Origin: Ridgeia piscesae
Taxonomy: Eukaryota > Annelida > Polychaeta > Sabellida > Siboglinidae
Direction of reading: 5' to 3'
Length of the DNA stretch: 64,000 nucleotides
NCBI GenBank assembly: GCA_025642075.2
Contig: JAODUO010001219.1
Coordinates: 61,001 to 125,000 of the forward strand
Shown: in pieces, positions 1 to 12,239 of the stretch
Numbering within the stretch: the first letter of the stretch is position 1
Layout of the letters: the number at the start of each line of letters is the position of its first letter
The notes under the pieces: generated by a model
Seen by the model: the letters and a program-made list of their open reading frames with translations, nothing else
Databases searched by the model: none
Told to the model about the DNA's origin: nothing
Made by a program: the position numbers and the translations under genes

Positions 1-43
<43 letters not shown>

Positions 44-179
44 CAGTTTAATGTCCCTTAGCATTGGATGTTAGTAAATATTCAATATAATCTTTATCTG
101 TAGCTTATTTTATTCTGTCTAGCTTTTCAGCGTTTTTGGTAAACATTGCTTTATTATTTTATTCTTGCTCTCTCTCTCT

Positions 180-254
<75 letters not shown>
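1..254. repeat. TA and CT microsatellites in RAD54L intron at the window edge
   Basis: (TA)n at 1-42, (CT)n at 168-217 and (TA)n at 216-254, just before the exon at 287. Confidence 0.95.
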
Positions 255-257
<3 letters not shown>

Positions 258-286
258 TGTATGTGTGTATCTGCTCTCTGATTTAG

Positions 287-1364
287 AATTGGTTCAATGA
301 AATCAAAAAGTGGTTAGGAATCCGAGTAAACAGCCTGACCATTGACTCTGGATCAAAAACACAAATTGACACAGACCTGCGTAAGTCATAAGCTTCTGTT
401 TTGTTACAACAGGTTACACTATAATTGGCTACGCACATAATGTGTAATGTTCTCTAATGTTGCATGTGTAATAACATATTTTGCACCTGAATCCTTGAAG
501 CTGTATGTTATTTCTTACAGGAGTAAGCAATGGGTGTAAAAGAAAGTGACAAACATATAATAATGCAGACTTTACAAATTACATCATATCAGACAGGATG
601 CTAATGTAGAGATTCCAATCTATGGTGCTGATGATTGAACTTGTGTTAACACATTGCAAACTTGTCACTTCAAAACCCACAAATGTTGACACATTTGTTA
701 TATGCAAAGAGATGTCATTGCGAGACTGACTGAAAACAATCCAGACTATAATTAATCTGGGTGTGTTTATTTTTACAGAGCAGTTTATGCAGCAAAAAGG
801 ACGAAGAATCCCCAGCCCAGTTCTTATTATTTCGTACGAGACATTCCGACATCACGCTGCCACTCTGCACCGGGGCACTGTGGGATTGTTGATCTGCGAT
901 GAGGTACGGTGCACTGGAAATGATGATCTGTGACTGTATTGAGGAAGTACCTTTCAAGGTGTTGTAACCAGTCAGAATCCTGCACGTTTCAGTCATCGTA
1001 TAAATGACTAATTCATGTTAACATTAAGTTAGTTCTTGTTATTAGAACGCTGTGCTATCAAAAACAGACTAACATGTGTGTTAGGAATACAACAATGTGT
1101 TAAGGGTCATCGACTGAAGAACTCTGAGAACCAGACGTATGAGGCCCTGAATGAGTTGAGAGCGGAGAGACGTGTGTTGTTGTCGGGGACACCCATACAG
1201 AACGATCTGCTCGAGTACTATAGTCTTGTGCACTTTGTCAACAGAGACCTGCTCGGTGAGTAGGACAACGGTCGAGGTGCATCAACAGAAATTGTTCATG
1301 TAACTCAATTGTTTATATTGGAGAAAAAAAGTCATATAACTCAATATTATATATATATATATTA

Positions 1365-1445
<81 letters not shown>

Positions 1446-2695
1446 ATTAATGAAACTATATATATATATATTATATGCATATATATATTATGTGTATATA
1501 CAGTGAAATCTATCCATAATAGTATCGGTATTGGACTACCAATCATTACGCGGGTACTCAATGATTACGTTGATAGTCACTAGTTGATACTGTCATGAAT
1601 GATACAACCCTAGAGTTTACAGTAGTAATATACTACACAACTTGCCAGTGTTTATAAGTGCCTATATGTAAAATGTTTGTTAATGTACACATGTTTGTTG
1701 CAAGTGTGTATCAACAGTGTGTTGTGTCTGCACTAGGCACTGCGCAGGAGTTCAAGCGTAAGTTTGAGACGCCCATCATGCGAGGGCGCGACGCAGCTGC
1801 TACAGATAATGAACATCGAAAGGGTGAAGAGAAATTACAGGAGGTGAGATGCTGTGTTAGGGACCTGCAAACAAATTCAAAATAGATTTACCATGTTTAT
1901 GATGGTGCATTTCGATTGTATGTATAATAGGTAACAAGATACCATTTACAGAATTTAAATATATTTAAGTAGTAAAAAGATATGGCACATTTAAATTTCC
2001 AAAACTGGTACCAAATCTGTGACCTCGGCTCTGGCCTGCACAGTGCGCTGTGTATTGGCACACGTTCACACTGGTGCTAAATCACTCATTTGAAATGCAA
2101 TTAAAAACTGCTATAACCTTACAGCTTGTCAAAATATATTTGTAAACATTATTTTGTCCTCAATATAGTGTGACCTTGAAATGGGCATGACCTTGGAATA
2201 ACATTTTATATCCAGTATTACCTACGTTTGGTATGTTTATTTGTCAGACTTTTAGCTATTTTTTCTATTCAGCTGTCTTCGGGCCCAGTAAATTGGAAGT
2301 GTATCCTTAATATTTATTATTTTTCTTGTAAGACCTTTCTGTGACTTAATTATTTGACTTTAGTTACTGATTGTTTTTATAACAATTTTCATTTTTTAAA
2401 TAAAATATTGTAACTGTTGTACTAACTTCTAAAAATGTGTTTAGTGTTTACAAACATTTTAATTGCTGTCACTAAAAATAAAAACATGTTATGTTATTAA
2501 AAGTAGCTAAATCAACAAGTTAATGATAGCCAATTATTATACTTATCTGTATTCTTCACAGCCATACAACGTTTCTTTGCAAGGACTCTAAGACTGGCAT
2601 TAACAGATGGCGGATGGACGTCGCTCAGCTGTACAATAAAATATGTTCTAATTACACCCTGTACATATTTAATTGCAAGAGGTCTGGTGCGATAT

Positions 2696-2740
<45 letters not shown>

Positions 2741-5700
2741 TATTTCCTTTTATATCATTATATATATTTATATATTATTTTTCATATATATATATATATA
2801 TATATAATATATAAATGAAATAAAAGGAAAGTAGAATAATAATATAATTACATTTTATTATTTTATTACATGTGTTTAGAATAATTAATTATTTTATAAC
2901 AGCAATCTAAAATAAGGATGTGCATATTATTAAACATTTTTATATCATTTCAAATAGTTAAATGTAAGTTACCGAACAACTTTGTTGTCATATTATGGAT
3001 GTATTTATACAATTTAACTGAGTCAATACATATACCATTTTACCACAGGCTTCAATAATCTTTATATGTGCTTTACTAACAGTATGATATTTAATCAACA
3101 TTTCAACGGCTGCTCTGTTGGTCAACCTTGGCATTTCCCTCGGTGATGTTACTGTAAATAAAATAAAAACATACCAGTCACCATAAAGCATTAAATAATA
3201 ACTCACATGGAGAAGCTCTCTGTGCCAATATTAGTGATGCAATGCTCAAATAAACATTCATTTGGAATATTAACCACATTAGAAAGATTATATTTTTAGA
3301 TATTTATTCACACCTAAATAGCTTTTTGAAATATTATCGTGTTCAAAGATGCAGTTAGATTAGAATCTTATATTATATTACTCCAAGATGGCTGTCATTT
3401 CGTCAGCGCAATCCTGAAAATGGGCGGTAAATTCAAAATGACTTAGCTACAATGTGCAACATGTGATTTATATGAAATTTTCAGGATCTTATTAAATATT
3501 CATCTAACTACTATCCAAACTTCAGAAAACTTCCTCAACGTGCTATGAAGATATAATTATCCGAACATAGCTTATATTCACTAATTAAAAAAATCAAAAT
3601 TAAATAACTCACCTAAAATATTGCAATTGGGTCTCAGAAAAATGTGGTTTCACCGTCATACGATTAACACGAGACCCTGAAAGGGGGTTTCCCTGGGCCT
3701 CCCCTCATGAGTAGAAAAACTTAGTGGACACAAATTGCAGCCGACCTACCGACGTGCCCCTAGCGGATTTGCAGGTCCCTAGCCGTGTGTGTGAAATCAC
3801 TTACCTAAGCATATCATTCTTTGTTTCAATGTGACCCATGTTTGATGTGTAGATGGCTGGCATTGTCAACAAGTGTATCAATCTTTGTTTCAACATGACC
3901 TGTGTTTGATGTGTAGATGGCTGGCATTGTCAACAAGTGTATCAATCTTTGTTTCAACGTGACCTGTGTTTGATGTGTAGATAGCTGGCATTGTCAACAA
4001 GTGTATCGCTCTTTATTTCAACGTGACCTGTGTTTGATGTGTAGATGGCTGGCATTGTCAACAAGTGTATCAATCTTTATTTCAACGTGACCTGTGTTTG
4101 ATGTGTAGATGGCTGGCATTGTTGAACAAGTGTATTAATCTTTGTTTCAGCATGACCTGTGTTTGATGTGTAGATGGCTGGCATTGTCAACAAGTGTATC
4201 AATCTTTGTTTCAACGTGACCTGTGTTTGATGTGTAGATGGCTGGCATTGTCAACAAGTGTATCGCTCTTTATTTCAACGTGACCTGTGTTTGATGTGTA
4301 GATGGCTGGCATTGTCAACAAGTGCATCAATCTTTATTTCAACGTGACCTGTGTTTGATGTGTAGATGGCTGGCATTGTCAACAAGTGTATCAATCTTTA
4401 TTTCAACATGACCTGTGTTTGATGTGTAGATGGCAGGCATTGTCAACAAGTGTATCGCTCTTTATTTCAACGTGACCTGTGTTTGATGTGTAGATGGCTG
4501 GCATTGTCAACAAGTGTATCGCTCTTTATTTCAACGTGACCTGTGTTTGATGTGTAGATGGCTGGCATTGTCAACAAGTGTATCGCTCTTTATTTCAACG
4601 TGACCTGTGTTTGATGTGTAGATGGCTGGCATTGTCAACAAGTGTATCATCCGTCGCACCCAGAGTTTGCTCACAAAGTATCTGCCTGTCAAAGGTTAGT
4701 TGCAGTACACCAGCTCAGTTCAGTGTTTATACTGATATTGTTCAGCAACAATGTATTGTTGGATTGTAATCCACACCTTCATCTTAGTGTAAATATGAAC
4801 TCATCACCTCATAAAATCAGTAGAAGTGTCTACTCTTTTGAGAAATAATGACTTCGTGTAGAAGATAATTTAGCTCAAAGTTAAACAGTTTTCAGCCTGC
4901 AGAGTAATTGGCACACAGAGGATATACATATAGGGAACATGTACGTATGCATGTTAACCATCACAGAAGAGAGAAAACCTCATTGCGACCAAACTCAAAT
5001 ACCTCATTATCTAAGACCAGGTGAAACATACTCAGTTTGTAGAGATTTTATTGTATGCGAAACTGAAAGTGACATTTATTTCTCCCGTTACACTGACATG
5101 GTGCATGTACCTTCCGTAGTGGAGCAGGTCGTGTGCTGTCGTCTTACTCCGCTGCAGACAAGTCTGTACCGCAAACTTGTCAACTCAAGCGTCGCTCGTC
5201 AACTGGCACGGTCTGACAAAGCGCCTTTGTCCTCTCTGGCAGCCATCACCATCCTCAAGAAACTCTGCAATCGTGAGTCCTTGTGACACTTCTGTCATGT
5301 CAGCATTCATCGGAACTACTTGATCATGCCTGCTATTGGCTGTAAGACTGTTAACTTGTGTAGTCATTTCACTTGCTTGATTTCAATGTGACTGTTGTTC
5401 ATGCGTGACATTTGCAGTTTATCTTTATGAATAACCAGTACTAGAAGATTTTACTTCACACATAACAATTTGTCTGTTAATATGTCATTTGTATAAAAAA
5501 ATACTTTACACTCTCATGGAGTTGGCTTTGAATTGATTAAATACATTTTTCATTTTCTTTTTATATAAGATCAATTTTCTGCCAAATTGTTTTGTAAACT
5601 TGTGTGACAAACCTGACTGACATGACAGACCTGATTGATATGACACACCTGACTGACATGACAAACTGGACTAATGTGACACACCTGACTAATGTGACAC

Positions 5701-7859
5701 ACCTGATTGACACGACACATCTGACTGACATGACACACCTGACTGACATGACACACCTGTCTGACATGATACACTGGATTGACATGATACACTGGATCAA
5801 CATGACATACCTGACGGACTGACACAACAAACATGACTGGCACAACACACATTACATACTGGACTGACATGACACACATGACTGACATGACACACCTGAC
5901 TGACATGACACATATGACAGACCTTACACAGCTGATTGACTTGACACATGATAATGTTCTTCTCCAGATCCACATCTCATCTATGACAAATGCTTGAGTG
6001 GCTCACCAGGTTTGGAAGACACCTTAGATCTGTTTCCTGCTGGGTACGACTGCAAGCAGGTGCAGCCAGAACTGTCAGGTATGTCGTCAGTCTTAGGCTG
6101 TGGAAGAACTGTCATGTACGTCATCAGTCTTAGGCTGTGTAAGAACTGTCAGATACGTCGTCAGTCTTAGGCTGTGGATTAACCGTCAGGTACATCGTCA
6201 GTCTTAGGCTGTGTAAGAACTGTCAGGTACATTGTCAGTCTTAGGCTGTGGATTAACTGTCAGGTACGTCGTCAGTCTTAGGCTGTGGAAGAACTGTCAG
6301 ATACGTCGTCAGTTTTAGGCTGTGGAAGAACTGTCAGGTACGTCGTCAGTCTTAGGCTGTGTAAGAACTGTAAGGTACGTCGTCAGTCTTAGGCTGTGTA
6401 AGAACTGTCAGGTACGTCGTCAGTCTTAGGCTGTGTAAGAACTGTCAGGTACATCGTCAGTCTTAGGCTGTGTAAGAACTGTCAGGTATGTCGTCAGTCT
6501 TAGGCTGTGTAAGAACTGTCAGGTACGTCGTCAGTCTTAGGCTGTGGAAGAACTGTCAGGTACGTCGTCAGTCTTAGGCTGTGTAAGAACTGTCAGGTAC
6601 GTCGTCAGTCTTAGGCTGTGTAAGAACTGTCAGGTACGTCGTCAGTCTTAGGCTGTGTAAGAACTGTCAGGTACGTCGTCAGTCTTAGGCTGTGGAAGAA
6701 CTGTCATTTGTAATTGTCGCAGTCTTAGGCTAGTGTCAAGATAGCTGTCCAGGTACGTCTCAGTCTTAGGCTGTGGAAGAACTGTCAGGTACTCGTCAGT
6801 CTTAGGCTGTGTAAGAACTGTCAGGTACGTCGCCAGTCTTAGGCTGTGTAAGAACTGTCAGGTACGTTGTCAGTCTTAGGCTGTGGAAGAACTGTCAGAT
6901 ACGTCGTCAGTCTTAGGCTGTGGAAGAACTGTCAGGTACGTCGCCAGTCTTAGGCTTTGTAAGAACTGTCAGGTACGTCATCAGTCTTAGGCAGTGTAAG
7001 AACTTTCAGGTACGTTGTCAGTCTTAGGCTATGTAAGAACTGTCAGGTACATCGTCAGTCTTAGGCTTTGTAAGAACTGTCAGGTACATCGTCAGTCTTA
7101 GGCTGTGGAAGAACTGTCAGGTATGTCGTCAGTCTTAGGCTGTGTAAGAACTGTCAGATACGTCGCCAGTCTTAGGCTGTGGAAGAACTGTCAGGTACGT
7201 CGTCAGTCTTAGGCTGTGTAAGAACTGTCAGGTACGTCGCCAGTCTTAGGCTGTGTAAGAACTGTCAGGTACGTTGTCAGTCTTAGGCTGTGGAAGAACT
7301 GTCAGATACGTCGTCAGTCTTAGGCTTTGTAAGAACTGTCAGGTACGTCATCAGTCTTAGGCAGTGTAAGAACTCTCAGGTACGTTGTCAGTCTTAGGCT
7401 ATGTAAGAACTGTCAGGTACATCGTCAGTCTTAGGCTTTGTAAGAACTGTCAGGTACGTCGTCAGTCTTGGGCTGTGGAAGTGTAAGTGTAATTGTGCTC
7501 CCACTAGAGTCAAGATAGTGCCAGGTCTTCCACGGGATAAAGTCTAAAGTGCTTTAAGCAGTCCTGGGGCCTTAGTCCTATGAACTTACCTTTTCTTCAT
7601 TAATGGGGAGTATGGCAAACTGTCTATATAGAATAACTATGATAATTAGTGTTTGTATTTTCAGGGAAGTTTGTCGTTCTAGACTATTTGCTGGCGATGG
7701 TGCGAACTCGCACCACAGACAAGGTGGTGCTTGTCTCCAACTACACACAGACCCTGGACCTCTTCCAGAGACTTTGTCTTCTACGGAGGTTTGTCTTATT
7801 CTAATACAAGTAATATGCACCTGTTTCCAACAACACACACACACACACACACAACACAC

Positions 7860-7940
<81 letters not shown>

Positions 7941-8286
7941 CAAAACACACACACACACACACAACACACCCATGCAAACACATACACTTACACATAGACA
8001 AACACACGCACATGCACACACTAACACAAGCACTAAATGTCCTTTACATGGAAATATATAATTCAAGATTTGTTTGCCTGTGCATATAAAATAAAGCTAA
8101 TTATGCGTTGTTGTGTTCTTTCAGTTGAGTTTATAATTTAGGCTACACGATCTAAATGATCTCTCAAATGTTGCAGATATTTGTTTGTTCGACTTGATGG
8201 TAGCATGTCCATCAAGAAACGGGCCAAGATTGTGGAACAGTTTAATAATCCATCCGTAAGTACAATCTGCAGTTAAGGAAAAGCTC

Positions 8287-8337
<51 letters not shown>

Positions 8338-11300
8338 CGTGATTAATGTATTGATGCATGCAAATATTTATACTTGTCTGTGACCATACATAAGCAGATG
8401 GACTCTTGAGTCTTGAGCCACTGGTGTTGTTTCACACGTGTCACCTAACCATCAACAGCACAGATGTCCACTCATGTCATACTTCTTGCAACAGTCTGAG
8501 ATGTCTGACTCAACTGTCACCTTCCATAAGCAAGTCATATTTGTCTAGTAGAATGCGTGTTCTCCCGTGTATCTGAAAAACTGTCCAATGCCATGTCACG
8601 AGGGGAACCACTAGACAAAATGCTGGTCTGAAGATGTCTGCAGAATGTTTGACCACCAATTCCCTCACACAATGGATGGGAAATAATGTTCAGTTCGTAT
8701 TCGAAATTTTGAATATTCGAACGTTTTCCCACTATTCGATTCGAAAAGTTGCAGCTATATAAACGGATATCGCTCGAATATTTTCCTTCATGTCCTCTGC
8801 CACAAAATCGATCCCGGGCGATCTTTAACTTTCTGACAACTGTGAAAAAACTACAACCACCAAACTACTCCTCACATATCTTATATGTATACATATATAC
8901 ACACTAGGTTACAAAATAAATAACATAACTTAAACAAATAAACTTCACAAAACAAACTTGCGTAAAACTCACCGGCAACGCGGTGTCATCACCATCTGTG
9001 GCTGCGATGCATAGCTTACCGTAATATCAGTATTGTGTTACTTTAGGGTTAGCATAAAATCGGAATTTGTGATGGTTATTTATTTAGTGACGCCTGCAAT
9101 AAATTACTGATGTTACAGTAATCACTGCTGCGCATAGCCGCCATAGTTCATGTTGAGTTTTGTGTGAGTTTGTTTTCTTAATTTTGTTTTTAAATTAGAA
9201 AGAAACATAGTTTAATTTTGCTTGCCGTCTAAAAACCTTTCTCTTCATTGCTGCCTGTATTCCTTAGCTTCCTAACACTTTCATCCGTCTATTGACGACT
9301 TGCGCATTGTATATGATAACAAGATTGCTTAATCCCTTGGTTTTGTTGCACCACTGAGGGTTTGATCTTCAAAGATATTAGTGCATCCTTATTGTTGTTA
9401 TTTTATGTTGAATCTGAATCAACCTGCTCCAGTGTTGTTAGATAGATGTTAGTACGAATGAGAAAGAAATGTATTAAAAATTAATAACCTTAACAACTTA
9501 TCAAATGTACTTAATTTCCAGAAGTAATGTGTTTGTTGGTAGAGTCCTGAGTTTATCTTCATGCTGAGCAGCAAAGCTGGGGGATGTGGACTTAATCTGA
9601 TAGGAGCCAACCGTCTCGTCATGTTTGACCCTGACTGGAATCCGGCCAATGATGACCAGGCCATGGCCCGAGTGTGGCGCGACGGTCAGACAAAGCAGTG
9701 CTACATCTACCGGCTAGTTGCGGTCAGTCGGTTACTCTAGTCTCACTTACCTCACAATGACCATGTCAGACAGGAGTGTCACATTAATAAACCATGGCCA
9801 CTTTCATATGCCAAAATTAAGGCCACACAATAATTCAGCATGCCATGTTTTCTTAGACACTGGTGGGTGTTTATTAAAAAGAAAATTCATGTCTATGGCA
9901 GTTGTTTACATTGTTTTTCAAGGATTGTCTGTGACCGTGTGCTGTGCATGCTTTCCACAGTTGTGACATGCAGTTCCAAAATGCGATGTTTTTTGCTGGC
10001 ATTTAACAATGAGCAAACCACAGCTGATATCATCCAGAGGGAACACTTTGAAGCAATGTTTCTCCAAACCAACTTTGACATTATCAACATTCAAATTGCT
10101 GTATCTCAAGTAATGTGAACATAGGTAACATTGTGGTATTGTTTGTTCTCTCCATTGGAATTTGCAATATGCAAATTATCATGAAAACAGACTTTTTTTA
10201 ATATGAAGCTCTTTGTAATGTACAAATTGTTTTATTAATATAACTATTCCATGTAACCCGCCATGCCTTCATTTCTTTAGAATTACATATTAATCACTAA
10301 TGACCCTGATAATACATCGAAAAAGAATCCCGTTTGTGTCCCATAATAACTTTGTGTATGCTGAGTTTCTAGGTTGGATTCAAACTGCCTGTGTTATCCA
10401 TATATGGCATGGTTATTAGTGATTAATGAAACATCATTATAATTAAATAAAGGCATAGAATTCCATGAATTTATTATATTAACAATATTGTGTACATTCC
10501 AAAGAGACTATGAAGTTCTCAAAATATAGCTCTTCATTATAATTTGGAACATATCCTCCATAACATGGAATGTTATGGAGGATATTTTATGAGCCAGTGC
10601 CTAGTTGTCACACACAAATATTGCAAATAGTAATTTACTATTTTGTTGTGGTTTCAGACGGGCAGCATTGAAGAAAAGATCCTGCAGCGACAAGCTCACA
10701 AGAAGGCACTCAGTAGCTGCGTAGTTGACAAAGAAGATGACGTTGAACGCCACTTCAGTGTCAGTGAATTGCGTCATCTGTTCTCACTGAACGACGACAC
10801 ATCTAGTGAAACACATGATAAGTAAGTCACTTAACAGCTGGCACCCTCACAGCTCATCTGAGCCTGATTGTCACCTAACAGCTAGCACCCTCACAGCTCA
10901 TCTGAGCCTGATGTCACTTAACAGCTAGCACCCTCACAGCTCATCTGAGCCTGATGTCACTTAACAGCTAGCACCCTCACAGCTCATCTGAGCCTGATGT
11001 CACTTAACAGCTGGCACCCTCACAGCTCATCTGAGCCTGATGTCACTTAACAGCTAGCACCCTCACAGCTCATCTGAGCCTGATGTCACTTAACAGCTGG
11101 CACCCTCACAGCTCATCTGAGCCTGATGTCACTTAACAGCTGGCACCCTCACAGCTCATCTGAGCCTGATGTCACTTAACAGCTAGCACCCTCACAGCTC
11201 ATCTGAGCCTGATGTCACTTAACAGCTAGCACCCTCACAGCTCATCTGAGCCTGATGTCACTTAACAGCTAGCACCCTCACATCTCATCTGAGCCTGATG

Positions 11301-12239
11301 TCACTTAACAGCTAGCACCCTCACAGCTCATCTGAGCCTGATGTCACTTAACAGCTAGCACCCTCACAGCTCATCTGAGCCTGATGTCACTTAACAGCTA
11401 GCACCCTCACAGCTCATCTGAGCCTGATGTCACTTAACAGCTGGCACCCTCACAGCTCATCTGAGCCTGATGTCACTTAACAGCTGGCACCCTCACAGCT
11501 CATCTGAGCCTGATGATCTTGGAATCATTTGAAGCTCACACTTATTCTAGGATCTACATGTAATTAGATCTCCCAGTAACACTTCACAGAACACCAATAA
11601 ACTCATCATGATATTTTCATTGTTGTTCGCCACTAGAAGTGGCACTGTTGTAGGCCCATTTAGAGGTTATTTTAGGAACGATAATCCAGGAGAAGATTTG
11701 TATTTGAACAGCAGAAAGTGTAGGCTTTCAAATGGTACCAAAATCGTTGGGATCACACAAGTTGATAGTACGTGACAACCATTTAATAGATATCTTTTGA
11801 AGTGTGCATTTTTTGCTCACTTATCTATTTTTTTGATGACTAATATGGGTCAAATAAAACTTTACCTGCCCCCCAACCACCTGTCTGGCGGCCTGTTTGC
11901 TATGCTGCCTATGCACCACAAAACAAATGTGTTGTAATTGTGTCAACTTGTTACAGGTGTGTTGTGATTGTGTCAGCATTGTGATTGTTCCGATGCGTTA
12001 CAATTGTCTACAGATGTGTTGTGACTATGTGTAGGTTGAAGTGTCGACGATGTGTCAACGGCATTGAGGTGCGTGGCCCTCCACCTGACAGTGACTGCAG
12101 CTGTGACTTGTCACAGTGGCACCACTGCACGGACAAGAAGACTGTCCCCGACAGCATTCTGAAGGCGACCTGGCAGACAGGAGCCATCTCATTCGTCTAT
12201 CACCACCACTCGCATGAGCAGCAGAGAATCACAGTGTGA
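287..12239 (+). CDS. RAD54L: RAD54-like recombination ATPase, 5'-partial, 12 exons
   Basis: Exons: 287-380, 779-903, 1105-1255, 1737-1843, 4622-4694, 5120-5272, 5968-6078, 7665-7788, 8177-8255, 9543-9722, 10658-10821, 12035-12239 (stop 12237-12239). All junctions are GT-AG and phases agree, giving 521 residues that align collinearly with the C-terminal two thirds of human RAD54L. Visible SNF2 helicase motifs: II as CDEGHRLKN, III as [11 protein letters not shown] region [15 protein letters not shown] as [18 protein letters not shown] as [13 protein letters not shown]-terminal cysteine/histidine segment (CRRCVNG, HHCTDK, HEQQR) matches the family tail. Known family role: a nuclear double-stranded-DNA translocase that works with RAD51 in homologous recombination, remodelling chromatin and moving branches. 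The Walker A exons lie left of the window. Three introns carry minisatellites touching splice sites. Paralogue RAD54B is less likely given the close RAD54L match. Confidence 0.95.
1352..1500. repeat. TA microsatellite cluster in RAD54L intron 3
   Basis: (TA)n runs with short interruptions; the longest is 1371-1441. Confidence 0.95.
2690..2845. repeat. TA tract with inverted flanks in RAD54L intron 4
   Basis: TA runs around a CCTTTTAT...ATAAAAGG inverted pair (2748 and 2820 regions). The rest of intron 4 (1844-3806) is AT-rich with nothing else recognisable. Confidence 0.8.
3807..4658 (+). repeat. 64-bp minisatellite spanning the RAD54L exon 5 acceptor (13 copies)
   Basis: Thirteen units start their exon-like part (ATGGCTGGCATTG) at 3853, 3917, 3981, 4045, 4109, 4174, 4238, 4302, 4366, 4430, 4494, 4558 and 4622, a period of 64 (once 65). 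Each carries the acceptor GATGTGTAG and 27-28 exon bases. Only the 4622 copy continues into the real exon (IIRRTQSLL). The copy's exon frame meets TGA within the unit. Confidence 0.95.
5599..5955 (+). repeat. 18-bp minisatellite in RAD54L intron 6
   Basis: Degenerate tandem units of CCTGACTGACATGACACA, about 19 copies, ending roughly 12 bp before the exon at 5968. Because the period is divisible by three, both strands show spurious ORFs. It does not contain exon sequence. Confidence 0.85.
6068..7482 (+). repeat. 37-bp minisatellite spanning the RAD54L exon 7 donor (about 38 copies)
   Basis: The unit holds AGAACTGTCAG (the last 11 exon bases) followed by GTACGTCGTCAGTCTTAGGC (donor and intron). 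The first copy is the functional junction at 6078/6079 (CAG/GTATGT). Variants alternate CTGTGT and CTGTGG, and a degenerate stretch lies at 6700-6790. The array runs almost to the next exon at 7665. Confidence 0.93.
7831..8010. repeat. CA microsatellite in RAD54L intron 8
   Basis: About 180 bp of (CA)n with scattered AA and TG interruptions. Confidence 0.95.
8288..8334. repeat. TA microsatellite in RAD54L intron 9
   Basis: (TA)n of about 46 bp. Confidence 0.95.
8996..9146. mobile_element. Foldback element remnant in RAD54L intron 9
   Basis: Arms 8996-9037 and 9099-9146 are inverted copies (CTGTGGCTGCGATGC against the reverse of GCGCATAGCCGCCATAG, then TTACCGTAATATCAGTA against TACTGATGTTACAGTAA). 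Nearby, 8691-8722 is another imperfect palindrome built on ATTCGAA. No coding capacity, so a MITE-like remnant. Confidence 0.5.
10190..10535. mobile_element. Long imperfect inverted repeat (MITE-like) in RAD54L intron 10
   Basis: The left arm about 10190-10300 and right arm about 10410-10535 pair in order: CTCTTTG, AATGTACA, TTAATATAA, CATGCCTTCATTT and ATTAATCACTAAT each recur inverted. Immediately after it, 10551-10585 is a perfect hairpin with 16-bp arms and a 3-nt loop. No ORF. Confidence 0.55.
10826..11515 (+). repeat. 43-bp minisatellite starting at the RAD54L exon 11 donor (16 copies)
   Basis: Sixteen near-identical units (GTCACTTAACAGCTAGCACC then CTCACAGCTCATCTGAGCC) begin 4 bp into the intron. 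The real donor is GATAA/GTAAGTCAC; units have GATGTCAC, so the strong donor itself is not copied intact. Confidence 0.92.

Noticed and set aside
5561..5975. [14 protein letters not shown] and [14 protein letters not shown] ORFs
   Set aside because: 18-bp minisatellite in a RAD54L intron; open on both strands.
7578..8066. Cys/Val and Thr/His ORFs
   Set aside because: CA microsatellite; the only true coding part here is the RAD54L exon 7665-7788.
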